22,918 nucleotides of DNA from an uncultured Bacillaceae bacterium. GTDB taxonomy: Bacteria; Bacillota; Bacilli; Bacillales; Caldibacillaceae. The position numbers and the translations under genes are program-made. The notes beneath the pieces were generated by a model. The model searched no databases. It was not told the origin of the DNA and saw nothing but the letters and a program-made list of their open reading frames with translations. Where the stretch lies: the NCBI GenBank assembly GCA_937934645.1, contig CALGYZ010000014.1:1-22918 (forward strand). The letters run 5' to 3'. This document shows positions 7,091 through 14,454 of the stretch, one piece after another (positions within the stretch are counted from its first letter, which is position 1; every line of letters starts with the position of its first letter).

Positions 7091-7212
7091 TTTTTCTTTT
7101 TACCGGCCTTTGACACCCCTGTGTTCTATTACAAAAGTTCCTTTTGTTTCCGCTCATAGTACTATGCCGGCGGATGAAACTAGATGGAGAGAGTGGGAAA
7201 GGAGGAGCAGCA

Positions 7213-7386
7213 ATGGGACAAAACCGGCAATTCCGAGCTGGACAAAAAGTGCCGAATGACGGGATTTACATTGAGATTGGCGAAACCGGTTCTTTCGTAG
7301 TCAATCCGAAGCAAATCCGCCTAAAAGCGGGTGAACGCTTACCGGAAAACTCCAACCATAACCGTATTTGGACACTTAAAAGATAG
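7213..7386 (+). CDS. yjzC: YjzC family small protein
   Basis: A 57-residue soluble protein: MGQNRQFRAGQKVPNDGIYI, then EIGETGSFVVNPKQIRLKAG, ending with PENSNHNRIWTLKR. This is the YjzC family, small proteins of unknown function found in Bacillus. The ATG at 7213 is chosen because AGGAGGAG precedes it; the frame remains open further upstream without support. It is followed by yjzD on the opposite strand across a shared terminator, then by yjaU and yjaV, which is the B. subtilis order. In B. subtilis the gene before yjzC is argF, whereas here it is yitW. Confidence 0.82.
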   Translation: MGQNRQFRAGQKVPNDGIYIEIGETGSFVVNPKQIRLKAGERLPENSNHNRIWTLKR

Positions 7387-7395
7387 CAGAAACAA

Positions 7396-7434
7396 GGGCT
7401 TTCCCGGATGCCCAAGAGCGATCCGGAAAAGCCC
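7396..7434. terminator. Bidirectional terminator between yjzC and yjzD
   Basis: A long near-perfect stem, GGGCTTTCCCGGAT (7396-7409) against ATCCGGAAAAGCCC (7421-7434), with two mismatched positions and an 11-base loop. A T-rich run follows on the plus strand. The converging yjzD gene ends at 7440. Confidence 0.8.
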
Positions 7435-7439
7435 TTATT

Positions 7440-7622
7440 TTATGCACCCATTTCTTCGTCTTTCGGGAAAACTGCTGAAATCAATGCAATCAGCACGGTA
7501 AAACCGACAGCCAGGATATTGGCGAAAGTAAAGTCATATGGTGCTTGTTTAATTGAGCCAACTATGTAAGTAATCATATGGGCTAAAAGGAATGCCCAGA
7601 TAAATGTAACGATTACTCTCAT
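7440..7622 (-). CDS. yjzD: YjzD family (DUF2929) membrane protein
   Basis: Encodes 60 residues with two hydrophobic segments: about residues 2-20 (IVTFIWAFLLAHMITYIVG) and 33-53 (ANILAVGFTVLIALISAVF). It ends in an acidic tail (PKDEEMGA). This fits the DUF2929/YjzD family, small inner-membrane proteins of unknown function. The ATG at 7622 has AAGGTGATGG upstream. The open frame starts further away at 7721, but that part covers the promoter region with its spaced ACAAATG repeats. Its position after yjzC matches B. subtilis. Confidence 0.8.
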   Translation of the reverse strand: MRVIVTFIWAFLLAHMITYIVGSIKQAPYDFTFANILAVGFTVLIALISAVFPKDEEMGA

Positions 7623-7637
7623 TTCCATCACCTTTTC

Positions 7638-7675
7638 ACAAATGCTCGGGTACAAATGATTATATAACAAATGAT
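7638..7675. repeat. Three spaced ACAAATG repeats upstream of yjzD
   Basis: ACAAATG occurs at 7638, 7652 and 7667; the last two copies extend to ACAAATGAT and are separated by TATATA. On the minus strand two CATTTGT copies flank a TATAAT hexamer (7664-7659), a likely -10 element of yjzD. The third lies between it and the ribosome binding site. The spacing of 14-15 bases is not an exact multiple of a helical turn (about 1.4 turns). Confidence 0.55.
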
Positions 7676-7895
7676 ACCATAAAAATATCATGAATGTAAT
7701 AAAAACAGCTAAAGCCGGCATTTTTTAGAAAAAACAGCTTCCGGAAAAAGAAACGCGGGAAGGAGCATTTAGCAAAAATAGGCAATTGTAATAAGAGTTT
7801 ATCCGGTATGAAGAATACATTAGTACAAGAAGGTCCGGAAAAATGTTTGCCGGAAAAATTATTTTGTTTTATGGATATATTAAGAGGGGTCAAGG

Positions 7896-8618
7896 ATGGA
7901 TCAGCGAATTTTCACATTAAATAATAATTATTGTATTATTCACTATCCGGAAAGGCCGAACGGATTTGGTGTGCTTGTAATCGGAGGGAAGGAGCAATAC
8001 GTTAATAAGAATGAAACCAACTGGACGACAAATTATCACCGGAAAAAAATGTTGCGGTTTTTAATGGATGAAGGCTATACGGTTTTTTACACAAATTTTA
8101 ATCAAGAGCATATGGGAAATGATGAAACGGTTGAACGTATCCACAACCTTTATGAATACGTCATTAGAACGGAGATTATAAATGAAAAAATCCATGTGAT
8201 TGCTGAGGGAACCGGAGCAATTATTGCCCTGGATATGTTGGCAAATAAACAGAACCGGTTGCGTTCCATCGTTTACATTAATCCGGTTTTTTCCCTAGAA
8301 TGGCTGACAGATTTGGTTAAAGACCAGCCGTTTTTGTATAAACGGATAATCACAGACATGGCAGAAGCTTACCGTATTCATGAAGAGCAATGTGAAGAAA
8401 TTATCAAAACCAAGGGGACAAATATCGATCATAAACAGATCCCGTTTGTTATTCTTCATATATTGGAGCACGGAATCCGTGATACAAAATGGGTGCAATT
8501 ATACAAAACGTATTTTAAAAATATGAAGGACCATATTTATGTATTGTTGCCGGACCAGCGTTTGCGCACTGTTCATTATGTAAAGGATCTGCTTAAAAAA
8601 GCTGAACAAGTACTGTAA
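7896..8618 (+). CDS. yjaU: YjaU-like alpha/beta hydrolase-fold protein, atypical active site
   Basis: A 240-residue protein matching yjaU in position (yjzC-yjzD-yjaU-yjaV-fabH). The layout suggests an alpha/beta hydrolase fold: a strand GFGVLVIGG (22-31), a helix and strand ending YTVFYTNFNQ, and a nucleophile-elbow-like turn HVIAEGTGAIIALDML (100-115). In this turn the usual Gly-x-Ser-x-Gly reads Ala-Glu-Gly-Thr-Gly, so the catalytic serine position is Gly105 and only Thr106 carries a hydroxyl. A later strand, IYVLLPDQR, is where the acid residue would lie. GAGGGG and AAGG precede the ATG. It is probably catalytically altered or non-enzymatic; function unknown. Confidence 0.7.
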   Translation: MDQRIFTLNNNYCIIHYPERPNGFGVLVIGGKEQYVNKNETNWTTNYHRKKMLRFLMDEGYTVFYTNFNQEHMGNDETVERIHNLYEYVIRTEIINEKIHVIAEGTGAIIALDMLANKQNRLRSIVYINPVFSLEWLTDLVKDQPFLYKRIITDMAEAYRIHEEQCEEIIKTKGTNIDHKQIPFVILHILEHGIRDTKWVQLYKTYFKNMKDHIYVLLPDQRLRTVHYVKDLLKKAEQVL

Positions 8619-8619
8619 T

Positions 8620-8641
8620 GTAAGTATTTTGTAAGTATTTT
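8620..8641 (+). repeat. Tandem 11-bp repeat before yjaV
   Basis: GTAAGTATTTT occurs twice head to tail (8620-8630 and 8631-8641), filling the gap between the yjaU stop and the yjaV ribosome binding site GGAGGG. Confidence 0.8.
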
Positions 8642-8654
8642 TTGGAGGGTGTCC

Positions 8655-9152
8655 ATGAAAGGGTTTATATTTTTCGATGTGTACGGCCAAACGGGTTTTC
8701 CACTGTGCAACAAACTGTTGGAAGAGGGATTTTCAGTGTATTGTCCGGCCTTCTTTGATCAATTGACCGCACCTGCAAACAAGGCGGAAAAATTATTGTT
8801 CATCGGCCGGAACGCAAATTTTAAACAATTTACGGATGATGTAGAAGAAAACAATCCCTCCGGATATATGTATATTTTTCCTTGTGCGGATTGGCAGCAG
8901 CGTAGTGAAGAGGATCAGCAATTAATTAAAAACTTTATCACCCGTTTTTTTCATGATCGACAAAACGGCGGGAGAGGGTTTATGATTGGCGCAGATGAAA
9001 AATGGGAAGAGTTTTTAGAAAAATTGCCTGCCGGAAAAGTGGACTTGACTAAGATACAGTCCGCATCAGCCGGACGGATCACCAAGGAGATTTTTAAAGA
9101 AATGAATCATCCGGAACCCGGCAGGTATTCCCGCCTTTGCGAGAAAAAATAA
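8655..9152 (+). CDS. yjaV: YjaV-like protein
   Basis: A 165-residue soluble protein in the yjaV position. The N-terminal pattern FIFFDVYGQTGFPLCNKLLEEGFSVYC is strand, glycine turn, helix and strand, as in a diverged nucleotide-binding (Rossmann-like) fold, but the glycine signature is incomplete, so a cofactor is not certain. The rest is charged and helical with a second strand GYMYIFPCADW (about 72-82). The ATG at 8655 is chosen because GGAGGG lies five bases upstream; the GTG at 8649 would touch that site. It is separated from yjaU by only the tandem repeat and is likely co-transcribed with it. Function unknown. Confidence 0.65.
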   Translation: MKGFIFFDVYGQTGFPLCNKLLEEGFSVYCPAFFDQLTAPANKAEKLLFIGRNANFKQFTDDVEENNPSGYMYIFPCADWQQRSEEDQQLIKNFITRFFHDRQNGGRGFMIGADEKWEEFLEKLPAGKVDLTKIQSASAGRITKEIFKEMNHPEPGRYSRLCEKK

Positions 9153-9154
9153 CA

Positions 9155-9183
9155 TTGAACAAATAATTTTTTTGCGGTAAAAT
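9155..9183 (+). promoter_or_regulatory. Sigma-A promoter of fabH-fabF
   Basis: TTGAAC (9155-9160), 17 bases, TAAAAT (9178-9183). Both hexamers are near consensus and the spacing is ideal. It begins three bases after the yjaV stop, and the start of transcription would fall within the FapR-like operator around 9190. Confidence 0.72.
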
Positions 9184-9199
9184 TAGTACCAAGTCATAA
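9183..9199. promoter_or_regulatory. FapR-like operator at the fabH promoter
   Basis: TTAGTACC (9183-9190) is an exact left half of the FapR operator as I remember it (TTAGTACCTGATACTAA type). The right half (AAGTCATAA) is degenerate. It overlaps the last base of the -10 hexamer and the predicted start site, the arrangement used by FapR to repress fabHA-fabF, with malonyl-CoA as inducer in Bacillus. Regulation of this copy is inferred from position and the half-site. Confidence 0.6.
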
Positions 9200-9258
9200 T
9201 AACTGATAATCATAACAGATAATATAATCGGCGTTTTTATATTTAAGGAGGGTCAGCA

Positions 9259-10191
9259 GTGAACGCAGGAATTTTGGGAGTCGGGCGATATGTGCCGGAA
9301 AAAGTTGTGACCAACTTTGATTTGGAAAAAATGATGGATACATCCGATGAATGGATACGGACAAGAACAGGAATTCGTGAGCGGAGGATTGCGGAAGATG
9401 ATATGAACACATCGGATATGGCTTATTTTGCCGCTGAAAAAGCAATAAATGACGCAGGTCTTCATCCGGAAGACATCGATCTTATTTTAACGGCAACGGT
9501 CACTCCGGACACATCATTTCCATCGGTTTCATGCATGGTCCAGGAAAGACTGGGGTCCACACGCGCTGCGGCACTGGATGTGAGTGCAGCCTGTGCCGGT
9601 TTTATGTATGCAATGATTACGGCCAAACAATTTATCGAATCCGGTGCATATAAATACGTGCTTGTCATCGGCGCGGAAAAACTGTCAAAAATAACCGACT
9701 GGAATGACCGCAGTACGGCTGTTCTATTCGGTGACGGGGCAGGTGCCGTAGTAATGGGGGAGGTTTCTGAAGGAAAAGGAATATTGTCCTTTGAACTCGG
9801 CGCTGACGGCAGCGGAGGAAAACATTTATATCAGGAAGAATATATCGTTATGAACGGCCGGGAAGTATTTAAATTTGCCGTCCGGCAAATGGGCGAGTCC
9901 GCCATTAATGTCATTGAAAAAGCCGGATTGCAAAAATCGGATATTGATTTTCTCATACCGCATCAGGCAAATATCCGGATTATGGAAGCCGCCAGACAAA
10001 GGCTTGATCTACCTGCGGAAAAAATGTCCAACACGGTGGAGAAGTATGGCAACACATCCGCAGCTTCCATTCCGATATCATTGGTTGAGGAAGTGGAAAA
10101 CGGTAGAATTAAGGACGGCGATACGATTGTTATGGTCGGTTTCGGCGGGGGACTTACCTGGGGGGCCGTGCTTATGGTATGGGGAAAGTAG
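9259..10191 (+). CDS. fabH: 3-oxoacyl-ACP synthase III (FabH)
   Basis: Starts type II fatty acid synthesis by condensing an acyl-CoA primer with malonyl-ACP in the cytosol. The 310-residue length is usual. Catalytic Cys112 lies in DVSAACAGF, His235 in PHQANIRI and Asn265 in YGNTSAAS, giving the full Cys-His-Asn triad. The CoA-binding N-terminus (SDEWIRTRTGIRERR) is intact. The start is GTG at 9259 with AAGGAGGG upstream. fabF follows after 47 bases, so this is the fabHA-fabF operon arrangement. Bacillus enzymes of this type accept branched primers; that is family knowledge and not visible here. Confidence 0.96.
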   Translation: MNAGILGVGRYVPEKVVTNFDLEKMMDTSDEWIRTRTGIRERRIAEDDMNTSDMAYFAAEKAINDAGLHPEDIDLILTATVTPDTSFPSVSCMVQERLGSTRAAALDVSAACAGFMYAMITAKQFIESGAYKYVLVIGAEKLSKITDWNDRSTAVLFGDGAGAVVMGEVSEGKGILSFELGADGSGGKHLYQEEYIVMNGREVFKFAVRQMGESAINVIEKAGLQKSDIDFLIPHQANIRIMEAARQRLDLPAEKMSNTVEKYGNTSAASIPISLVEEVENGRIKDGDTIVMVGFGGGLTWGAVLMVWGK

Positions 10192-10238
10192 TCCATATCA
10201 ACTATTCCATGAAATAAAATGAAAAGGAGCTGTAGTCT

Positions 10239-11480
10239 ATGGAAAGACGTAGGGTAGTCATTACAGGGATCGGTGCAGTCACACCGGTCGGAAATGATGC
10301 ACAAACATCCTGGAAAAACATCATTAACGGCCAATCCGGAATCGGCCCTTTAACAAGATTAAATCCTGATGATTTTCCGGTAAAAGTTGCGGCTGAGGTA
10401 AAAGACTTCCGCCCGGAAGACTTTATCGACCGGAGAGATGCGCGGAAAATGGACCGCTTTACCCAATTTGCCGTCAGCGCATCCTTAATGGCCGTTCAAG
10501 ATGCTGATCTAACCATTGATGATCAAAACAGCCACCGTGTCGGTGTTTGGATCGGATCCGGAATCGGCGGCATGGAAACCTTTGAAAAACAGTTTCAAAC
10601 GTTTTTGGAGCGCGGATACCGCCGTGTCAGTCCCTTCTTTGTTCCGATGATGATTCCTGATATGGCATCCGGCCAGGTATCCATCTTTTTAGGGGCAAAG
10701 GGTGTAAATTCATGTACGGTAACAGCATGTGCAACCGGAACGAACTCAATTGGTGATGCTTATAAAGTCATTGAGCGCGGGGATGCAGATGTTATGATTA
10801 CCGGCGGTACGGAAGCACCGATTACAAGAATGTCTGTTGCGGGTTTTTGCGCCAATACTGCTCTTTCAAGAAATCCGGATCCGGAAACAGCCAGCCGGCC
10901 GTTTGATAAAGACCGGGACGGCTTTGTCATCGGGGAAGGTGCGGGAATCGTCGTCCTAGAAGAGCTGAACCACGCCTTAGAGCGTGGTGCGCATATATAT
11001 GCGGAAATTATCGGCTATGGCTCAACAGGAGACGCTTATCATATTACAGCGCCGGCACCGGAAGGAGAAGGAGGGGCACGGGCGATGAAAATGGCTATTG
11101 AAGACGCAGAAATTTCCCCGGACGACATCCAGTATATCAATGCCCACGGAACAAGCACTCCGTATAATGACAAATATGAAACACAGGCGATCAAAACGGT
11201 TTTTGGTGATCATGCGTATAAACTTGCCGTCAGCTCGACAAAATCAATGACCGGTCATTTACTGGGAGCAGCCGGAGCAGTGGAAGCGATCTTTACCATT
11301 TTGGCTTTAAAAGAAGGAATCTTGCCGCCGACAATGAATTTACAAAATCCGGATCCGGAATGTGATCTGGATTATGTACCGAATGAAAAGAGAGACCGTG
11401 AAATTATGTATGCACTCAGCAACTCCCTCGGTTTCGGAGGTCACAATGCCGCATTGGTATTTAAGAAGTACAACGGATAA
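10239..11480 (+). CDS. fabF: 3-oxoacyl-ACP synthase II (FabF)
   Basis: Elongating condensing enzyme of fatty acid synthesis, using acyl-ACP and malonyl-ACP. It has 413 residues. The N-terminus is RRRVVITGIGAVTPVG, Cys164 lies in TACATGTNS, His303 in NAHGTSTPYND, Lys335 in STKSMTGH and His340 in the same motif, so the Cys-His-His site with its lysine is complete. The C-terminal glycine-rich turn SLGFGGHNA is present. AAGGAG precedes the ATG. It is the second gene of the fabH-fabF operon and ends 2 bases before a terminator hairpin. FabF is also the classic cerulenin target. Confidence 0.96.
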   Translation: MERRRVVITGIGAVTPVGNDAQTSWKNIINGQSGIGPLTRLNPDDFPVKVAAEVKDFRPEDFIDRRDARKMDRFTQFAVSASLMAVQDADLTIDDQNSHRVGVWIGSGIGGMETFEKQFQTFLERGYRRVSPFFVPMMIPDMASGQVSIFLGAKGVNSCTVTACATGTNSIGDAYKVIERGDADVMITGGTEAPITRMSVAGFCANTALSRNPDPETASRPFDKDRDGFVIGEGAGIVVLEELNHALERGAHIYAEIIGYGSTGDAYHITAPAPEGEGGARAMKMAIEDAEISPDDIQYINAHGTSTPYNDKYETQAIKTVFGDHAYKLAVSSTKSMTGHLLGAAGAVEAIFTILALKEGILPPTMNLQNPDPECDLDYVPNEKRDREIMYALSNSLGFGGHNAALVFKKYNG

Positions 11481-11482
11481 AT

Positions 11483-11508
11483 AAGGCCAGCCTGATTCAG
11501 GCGGCCTT
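11483..11508 (+). terminator. Terminator of fabH-fabF
   Basis: AAGGCC-a-GCCTG pairs with CAGGC-GGCCTT across a short ATT loop, with one bulged base, followed by a T-run. It starts directly after the fabF stop codon and closes the operon. Confidence 0.8.
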
Positions 11509-11637
11509 TTTATATTTCCCCGGATATTTACAGGCACCAATTTCCATTTTTACAAGGAAATCTTGTGTATTCAGGAATAATTTAACTTTGTTCGGCCAAT
11601 ACTGTACTCAAACAGTCATTAAGTGAGGGGTTTTGAA

Positions 11638-12381
11638 ATGATGTATTTGCATGATGTATGGGTTAATTGGTTCGAAGGGGAAGAAAATGGTTACAATGTA
11701 TGCCACTTTCATGAATGGAAAAAAGATGACACGGTCGAACTGCTGGATCAGGTGCCTGTCATAAAAATTTCACGGGAATTATTTGATTATATTGAAAACG
11801 ATCTTGCGGATTTGCCGGAAGACCTTTTAAATGATGTTTACCAGAAGGCATATTTACGGAAAAATCATGAACGGATTCAACTGGATTATTGCTTCATTGT
11901 GACGGATGGAACGGGTATTTTGGCTGTGGATACGCTCGGTTACCAAATTCCGATACGCAAAAGCCGGATCATCCCCAGACAGGAGCAGCTTGTATATGAA
12001 ATGATAGAAGGGGAGGAAACGGCAGATTATCCCGTACCGGCAAGGAGAAAAAAGGAATATCATATTTTATCGCCTGAACCTTCATTAATGATTGGGTTAA
12101 CGAGAAAAGAGCGTCATTTAAAACAATTGCTGTTCATGGCATTGGATCATTTGTACTCCACAAAAAACACGGGGCAGGTCCGCTATTGGTATACCGAATG
12201 GGCACCTGAACATTATGAGGATATCCGGACAAAATCTTTTGAGGAAATTTGGCATCAGCTGTATAACGAAGTCAAACACGGTTGGACAGAAAAACATGAA
12301 CATTTGTGTGAGGTACTTATTAAAGGAGAACCGTTTTTTGAAAAGTTATGGGATATGGAAAAAGGTTCGAAAGTAAATTAA
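11638..12381 (+). CDS. yjbA: YjbA family (UPF0736/DUF3603) protein
   Basis: A 247-residue soluble protein of unknown function, closely similar to B. subtilis YjbA. Distinctive stretches are VWVNWFEGEENGYNVCHFHE, the block IPIRKSRIIPRQEQLVYEM in the middle, and LTRKERHLKQLLFMALDHLY near residue 160-180. The start is the ATG at 11638 with GAGGGG seven bases upstream; an ATG at 11641 is an equally possible start. It lies alone after fabF and ends at a strong terminator. In B. subtilis the app oligopeptide transporter lies between fabF and yjbA, and here it is absent. Confidence 0.88.
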   Translation: MMYLHDVWVNWFEGEENGYNVCHFHEWKKDDTVELLDQVPVIKISRELFDYIENDLADLPEDLLNDVYQKAYLRKNHERIQLDYCFIVTDGTGILAVDTLGYQIPIRKSRIIPRQEQLVYEMIEGEETADYPVPARRKKEYHILSPEPSLMIGLTRKERHLKQLLFMALDHLYSTKNTGQVRYWYTEWAPEHYEDIRTKSFEEIWHQLYNEVKHGWTEKHEHLCEVLIKGEPFFEKLWDMEKGSKVN

Positions 12382-12406
12382 AAATTTCTGTTATGTCCTT
12401 CCGGTG

Positions 12407-12433
12407 GCGGAGAAAACAGATCGTTTTCTCCGC
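12407..12433 (+). terminator. Terminator after yjbA
   Basis: GCGGAGAAAAC (12407-12417) pairs with GTTTTCTCCGC (12423-12433) over a five-base loop, with five Ts directly after. It is a strong intrinsic terminator 25 bases past the yjbA stop. Confidence 0.88.
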
Positions 12434-12503
12434 TTTTTCATTTATTTTGTGCAATAAACCATGTTCAAGATTACGGGAATTTGCCGGATGAACCACGCAA
12501 AAA

Positions 12504-12527
12504 GGAGCAGCACGCCGGTGCAGCTCC
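12504..12527 (-). terminator. Terminator of the symporter operon
   Basis: GGAGC and GCTCC flank an inner GCAC/GTGC stem with one mismatch, followed on the minus strand by five Ts. It is 29 bases past the symporter stop codon and faces the yjbA terminator. Confidence 0.75.
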
Positions 12528-12555
12528 CGAAATGTTGCAAATCTGATTGCAAAAA

Positions 12556-14034
12556 CTATCGGTTTTTATAAATTTGTTTTATTTCATTTTGAATGTAGCC
12601 GATGAATTCCTCCGCTTTTTCTTCCGGTGCTTTTGTAAACAGGCTGACAACGATAAATAGGATCGTGGAAATGCTGATTCCCCATAATCCCGATGCAAGA
12701 CCAAGGGGCTTAATTTGGGTTAATTCGAAGAAGAATACAACAAGTCCGCCAATAATGACGCTGGCCAGCACTGCAGGAGCCGTTCCCCTTTTCCAAAAAA
12801 ACGTTCCGATGATAGCTGGTACGGTAACGAGTAGTCCCGCAGATGATGCAACAGATAGAACAGCGATTAAATTTAATTCCAGTTTGGCAAACAAAAAGGC
12901 GAGCACGGCAATAACGGGAATCACGAGTTTCCCCATTGCCAGTTGCTTTCTGTCACTAATCTCCGGCCTTATATTTCCGTAAACATCTCGGGCAAACAAG
13001 GAAGATAAGGTTAATAAAATCGAATCTATGGTCGAAATCGCCGCCGCCATAATCCCGACCATTACAATGACACCCAAAACGGGCGGCACAAGTTCCGAAG
13101 AAAGCAATACCGGTGTTGCCATATCGGGATTGGCCAGTTCTGGAAATTTATTGACAGCTGAAAATCCCCACATTACAGCTACAATTGTGTAAATCAAACC
13201 AAAGATCATGAATCCGAGCAGCATGGTCCGCATACTTTTCAGCGACCCCGGCATATACAGTCTCTGGCTGACTTGCGGGTTGGAAAGACTGAAGAAAAAC
13301 CACGGGATCGTCAGGCCGAGGAAAGTAGCAATACTGAAGTACCCGTTTCCCGGAACGGTTAATAATTCCGGTGCTTTTGTCTCAATGTCAAGAAAAAATT
13401 CACGTATCCCGCCAAGCCGGTAAACAAGAAAGAAGACAACCAATGTTGACGAAACGATCATGAACAAAGCTTGCAGAGAGTCGGTCCAGGCAACAGAACG
13501 GATTCCGGCAATATAAGTAAAAACAACGGCCATTACTGTCGCGATCACCATTCCTGTCGTATAAGATATTTCCCCGTTTGTCATTCCGGATAACAGGTAG
13601 CCGATTCCGGATAATTGAACAGCGCTGTACGGAATTAAAAATATACAGCTGCTGACTGCGGCAATGACGGCGACTAATTTACTGTTATACCGGTCTCCCA
13701 GCATTTCGGACGGGGTTAAATATCCGTATTTTTTACCGGCGAGCCAAAATCTCGGTCCGAAAAATGCGACAAGGGATACACCCATTAAATAGATCAGCTC
13801 AAACCCCAGTGCGCCGACACCCCCTGCATAGGTGAGACCTGCCAGACCGACAAGCATAAAAGCACTATATGTGGTGGCACTGTAACTCAGGGCAGAAACA
13901 AAACCTCCCAATTTCCTGCCGGCGAGAAAATAACCTTCCATATTCGTCTGCTTTCCGGTTTTCGATAAAAACGCAACGAATGAAGCAATGAAAATATAGA
14001 TGATGATTCCGGTCCAAACCATACCGGTCGTCAT
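12556..14034 (-). CDS. Sodium:solute symporter family transporter
   Basis: A 492-residue inner-membrane transporter of the SSS family with about 13 hydrophobic segments. The N-terminal region GYFLAGRKLGGFVSALSYSATTYSAFMLVG (34-63) and the later stretch IMAAAISTIDSILLTLSSL are the first and eighth-helix SSS motifs that form the sodium site. Position 55, which is Asp in PutP-type proteins, is Thr here, so the substrate differs from that of the neighbouring proline-type carrier. The ATG at 14034 overlaps the stop of the small upstream gene as ATGA, showing translational coupling. A small-partner plus symporter pair resembles yhjC-yhjB of B. subtilis and, more loosely, YhdT-PanF. The substrate is unknown. 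Confidence 0.85.
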   Translation of the reverse strand: MTTGMVWTGIIIYIFIASFVAFLSKTGKQTNMEGYFLAGRKLGGFVSALSYSATTYSAFMLVGLAGLTYAGGVGALGFELIYLMGVSLVAFFGPRFWLAGKKYGYLTPSEMLGDRYNSKLVAVIAAVSSCIFLIPYSAVQLSGIGYLLSGMTNGEISYTTGMVIATVMAVVFTYIAGIRSVAWTDSLQALFMIVSSTLVVFFLVYRLGGIREFFLDIETKAPELLTVPGNGYFSIATFLGLTIPWFFFSLSNPQVSQRLYMPGSLKSMRTMLLGFMIFGLIYTIVAVMWGFSAVNKFPELANPDMATPVLLSSELVPPVLGVIVMVGIMAAAISTIDSILLTLSSLFARDVYGNIRPEISDRKQLAMGKLVIPVIAVLAFLFAKLELNLIAVLSVASSAGLLVTVPAIIGTFFWKRGTAPAVLASVIIGGLVVFFFELTQIKPLGLASGLWGISISTILFIVVSLFTKAPEEKAEEFIGYIQNEIKQIYKNR

Positions 14035-14219
14035 TTCTTTTCACCCCAATCCCTGGTAAAGAACACGTTAAAAACAATTACAACAGCCGTTAATAAGATC
14101 CAGACAAGAAAACTTCCGTACCATTTGGCTGTATCGGAAAGAACCGTATAGGGCAGGACGTATGCAAGAAGAATGAACAAAAAAATCCCCAACGCCCATT
14201 TTCTTTCATACGGATGCAT
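14031..14219 (-). CDS. Small two-helix membrane protein coupled to the symporter
   Basis: Encodes 62 residues, MHPYERKWALGIFLFILLAY and onward, with two membrane segments at about residues 8-27 and 34-53 and a charged end (FTRDWGEKK). The ATG at 14219 has GAGGTGA upstream; an in-frame start at 14267 lacks one. It ends in an ATGA overlap with the symporter gene, the tightest form of coupling, so it is probably a subunit or stability partner of that transporter. Such small partners precede several SSS permeases (YhdT-PanF type). It is not proven to bind the carrier. Confidence 0.75.
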   Translation of the reverse strand: MHPYERKWALGIFLFILLAYVLPYTVLSDTAKWYGSFLVWILLTAVVIVFNVFFTRDWGEKK

Positions 14220-14301
14220 TTCTTTCACCTCAAGTTTTTCAATATTATTATTTGTTAAAAAAATCACATTAAATAAAAATATTATATACGCATATGTTAA
14301 T

Positions 14302-14326
14302 GGATTTATTATAACAAAACAAATCC
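14302..14326. repeat. Inverted repeat in the divergent symporter promoter region
   Basis: GGATTT (14302-14307) and AAATCC (14321-14326) are separated by 13 AT-rich bases. The site lies in the very AT-rich 235-base region between the two divergent symporter operons (14220-14454), where an operator would be expected. No regulator is recognised. Confidence 0.4.
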
Positions 14327-14414
14327 AATTTTCCTTTATATTTACATAAACATTATTAATAAACAGAATTTAAATAAAAATTTTTATAAAAAGTTACTAT
14401 TTCAACCGCTAATA

Positions 14415-14423
14415 TGCTAAAAT
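14415..14423 (+). promoter_or_regulatory. Possible extended -10 promoter of putP
   Basis: TGCTAAAAT fits the extended -10 pattern TGnTATAAT with one mismatch and lies 32 bases before the putP start. No convincing -35 hexamer is present 17 bases upstream. Confidence 0.42.
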
Positions 14424-14454
14424 ATTGAAATGTAATTGAAAAGAGGGGATCTTT

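Noticed and set aside
6577..7116. 179-residue open frame on the minus strand across the end of yitV and all of yitW
   Set aside because: It is antisense to two well-supported genes and has no ribosome binding site or recognisable protein character. It arises from codon bias of the genes beneath.
7107..7140. TTGACA before yjzC as a -35 element
   Set aside because: No -10 hexamer lies 16-18 bases downstream; the nearest TATTAC is only 11 bases away.
7818..7826. FapR half-site (ATTAGTAC) upstream of yjaU
   Set aside because: Only one half is present, no second arm follows, and it is not placed on a recognisable promoter.
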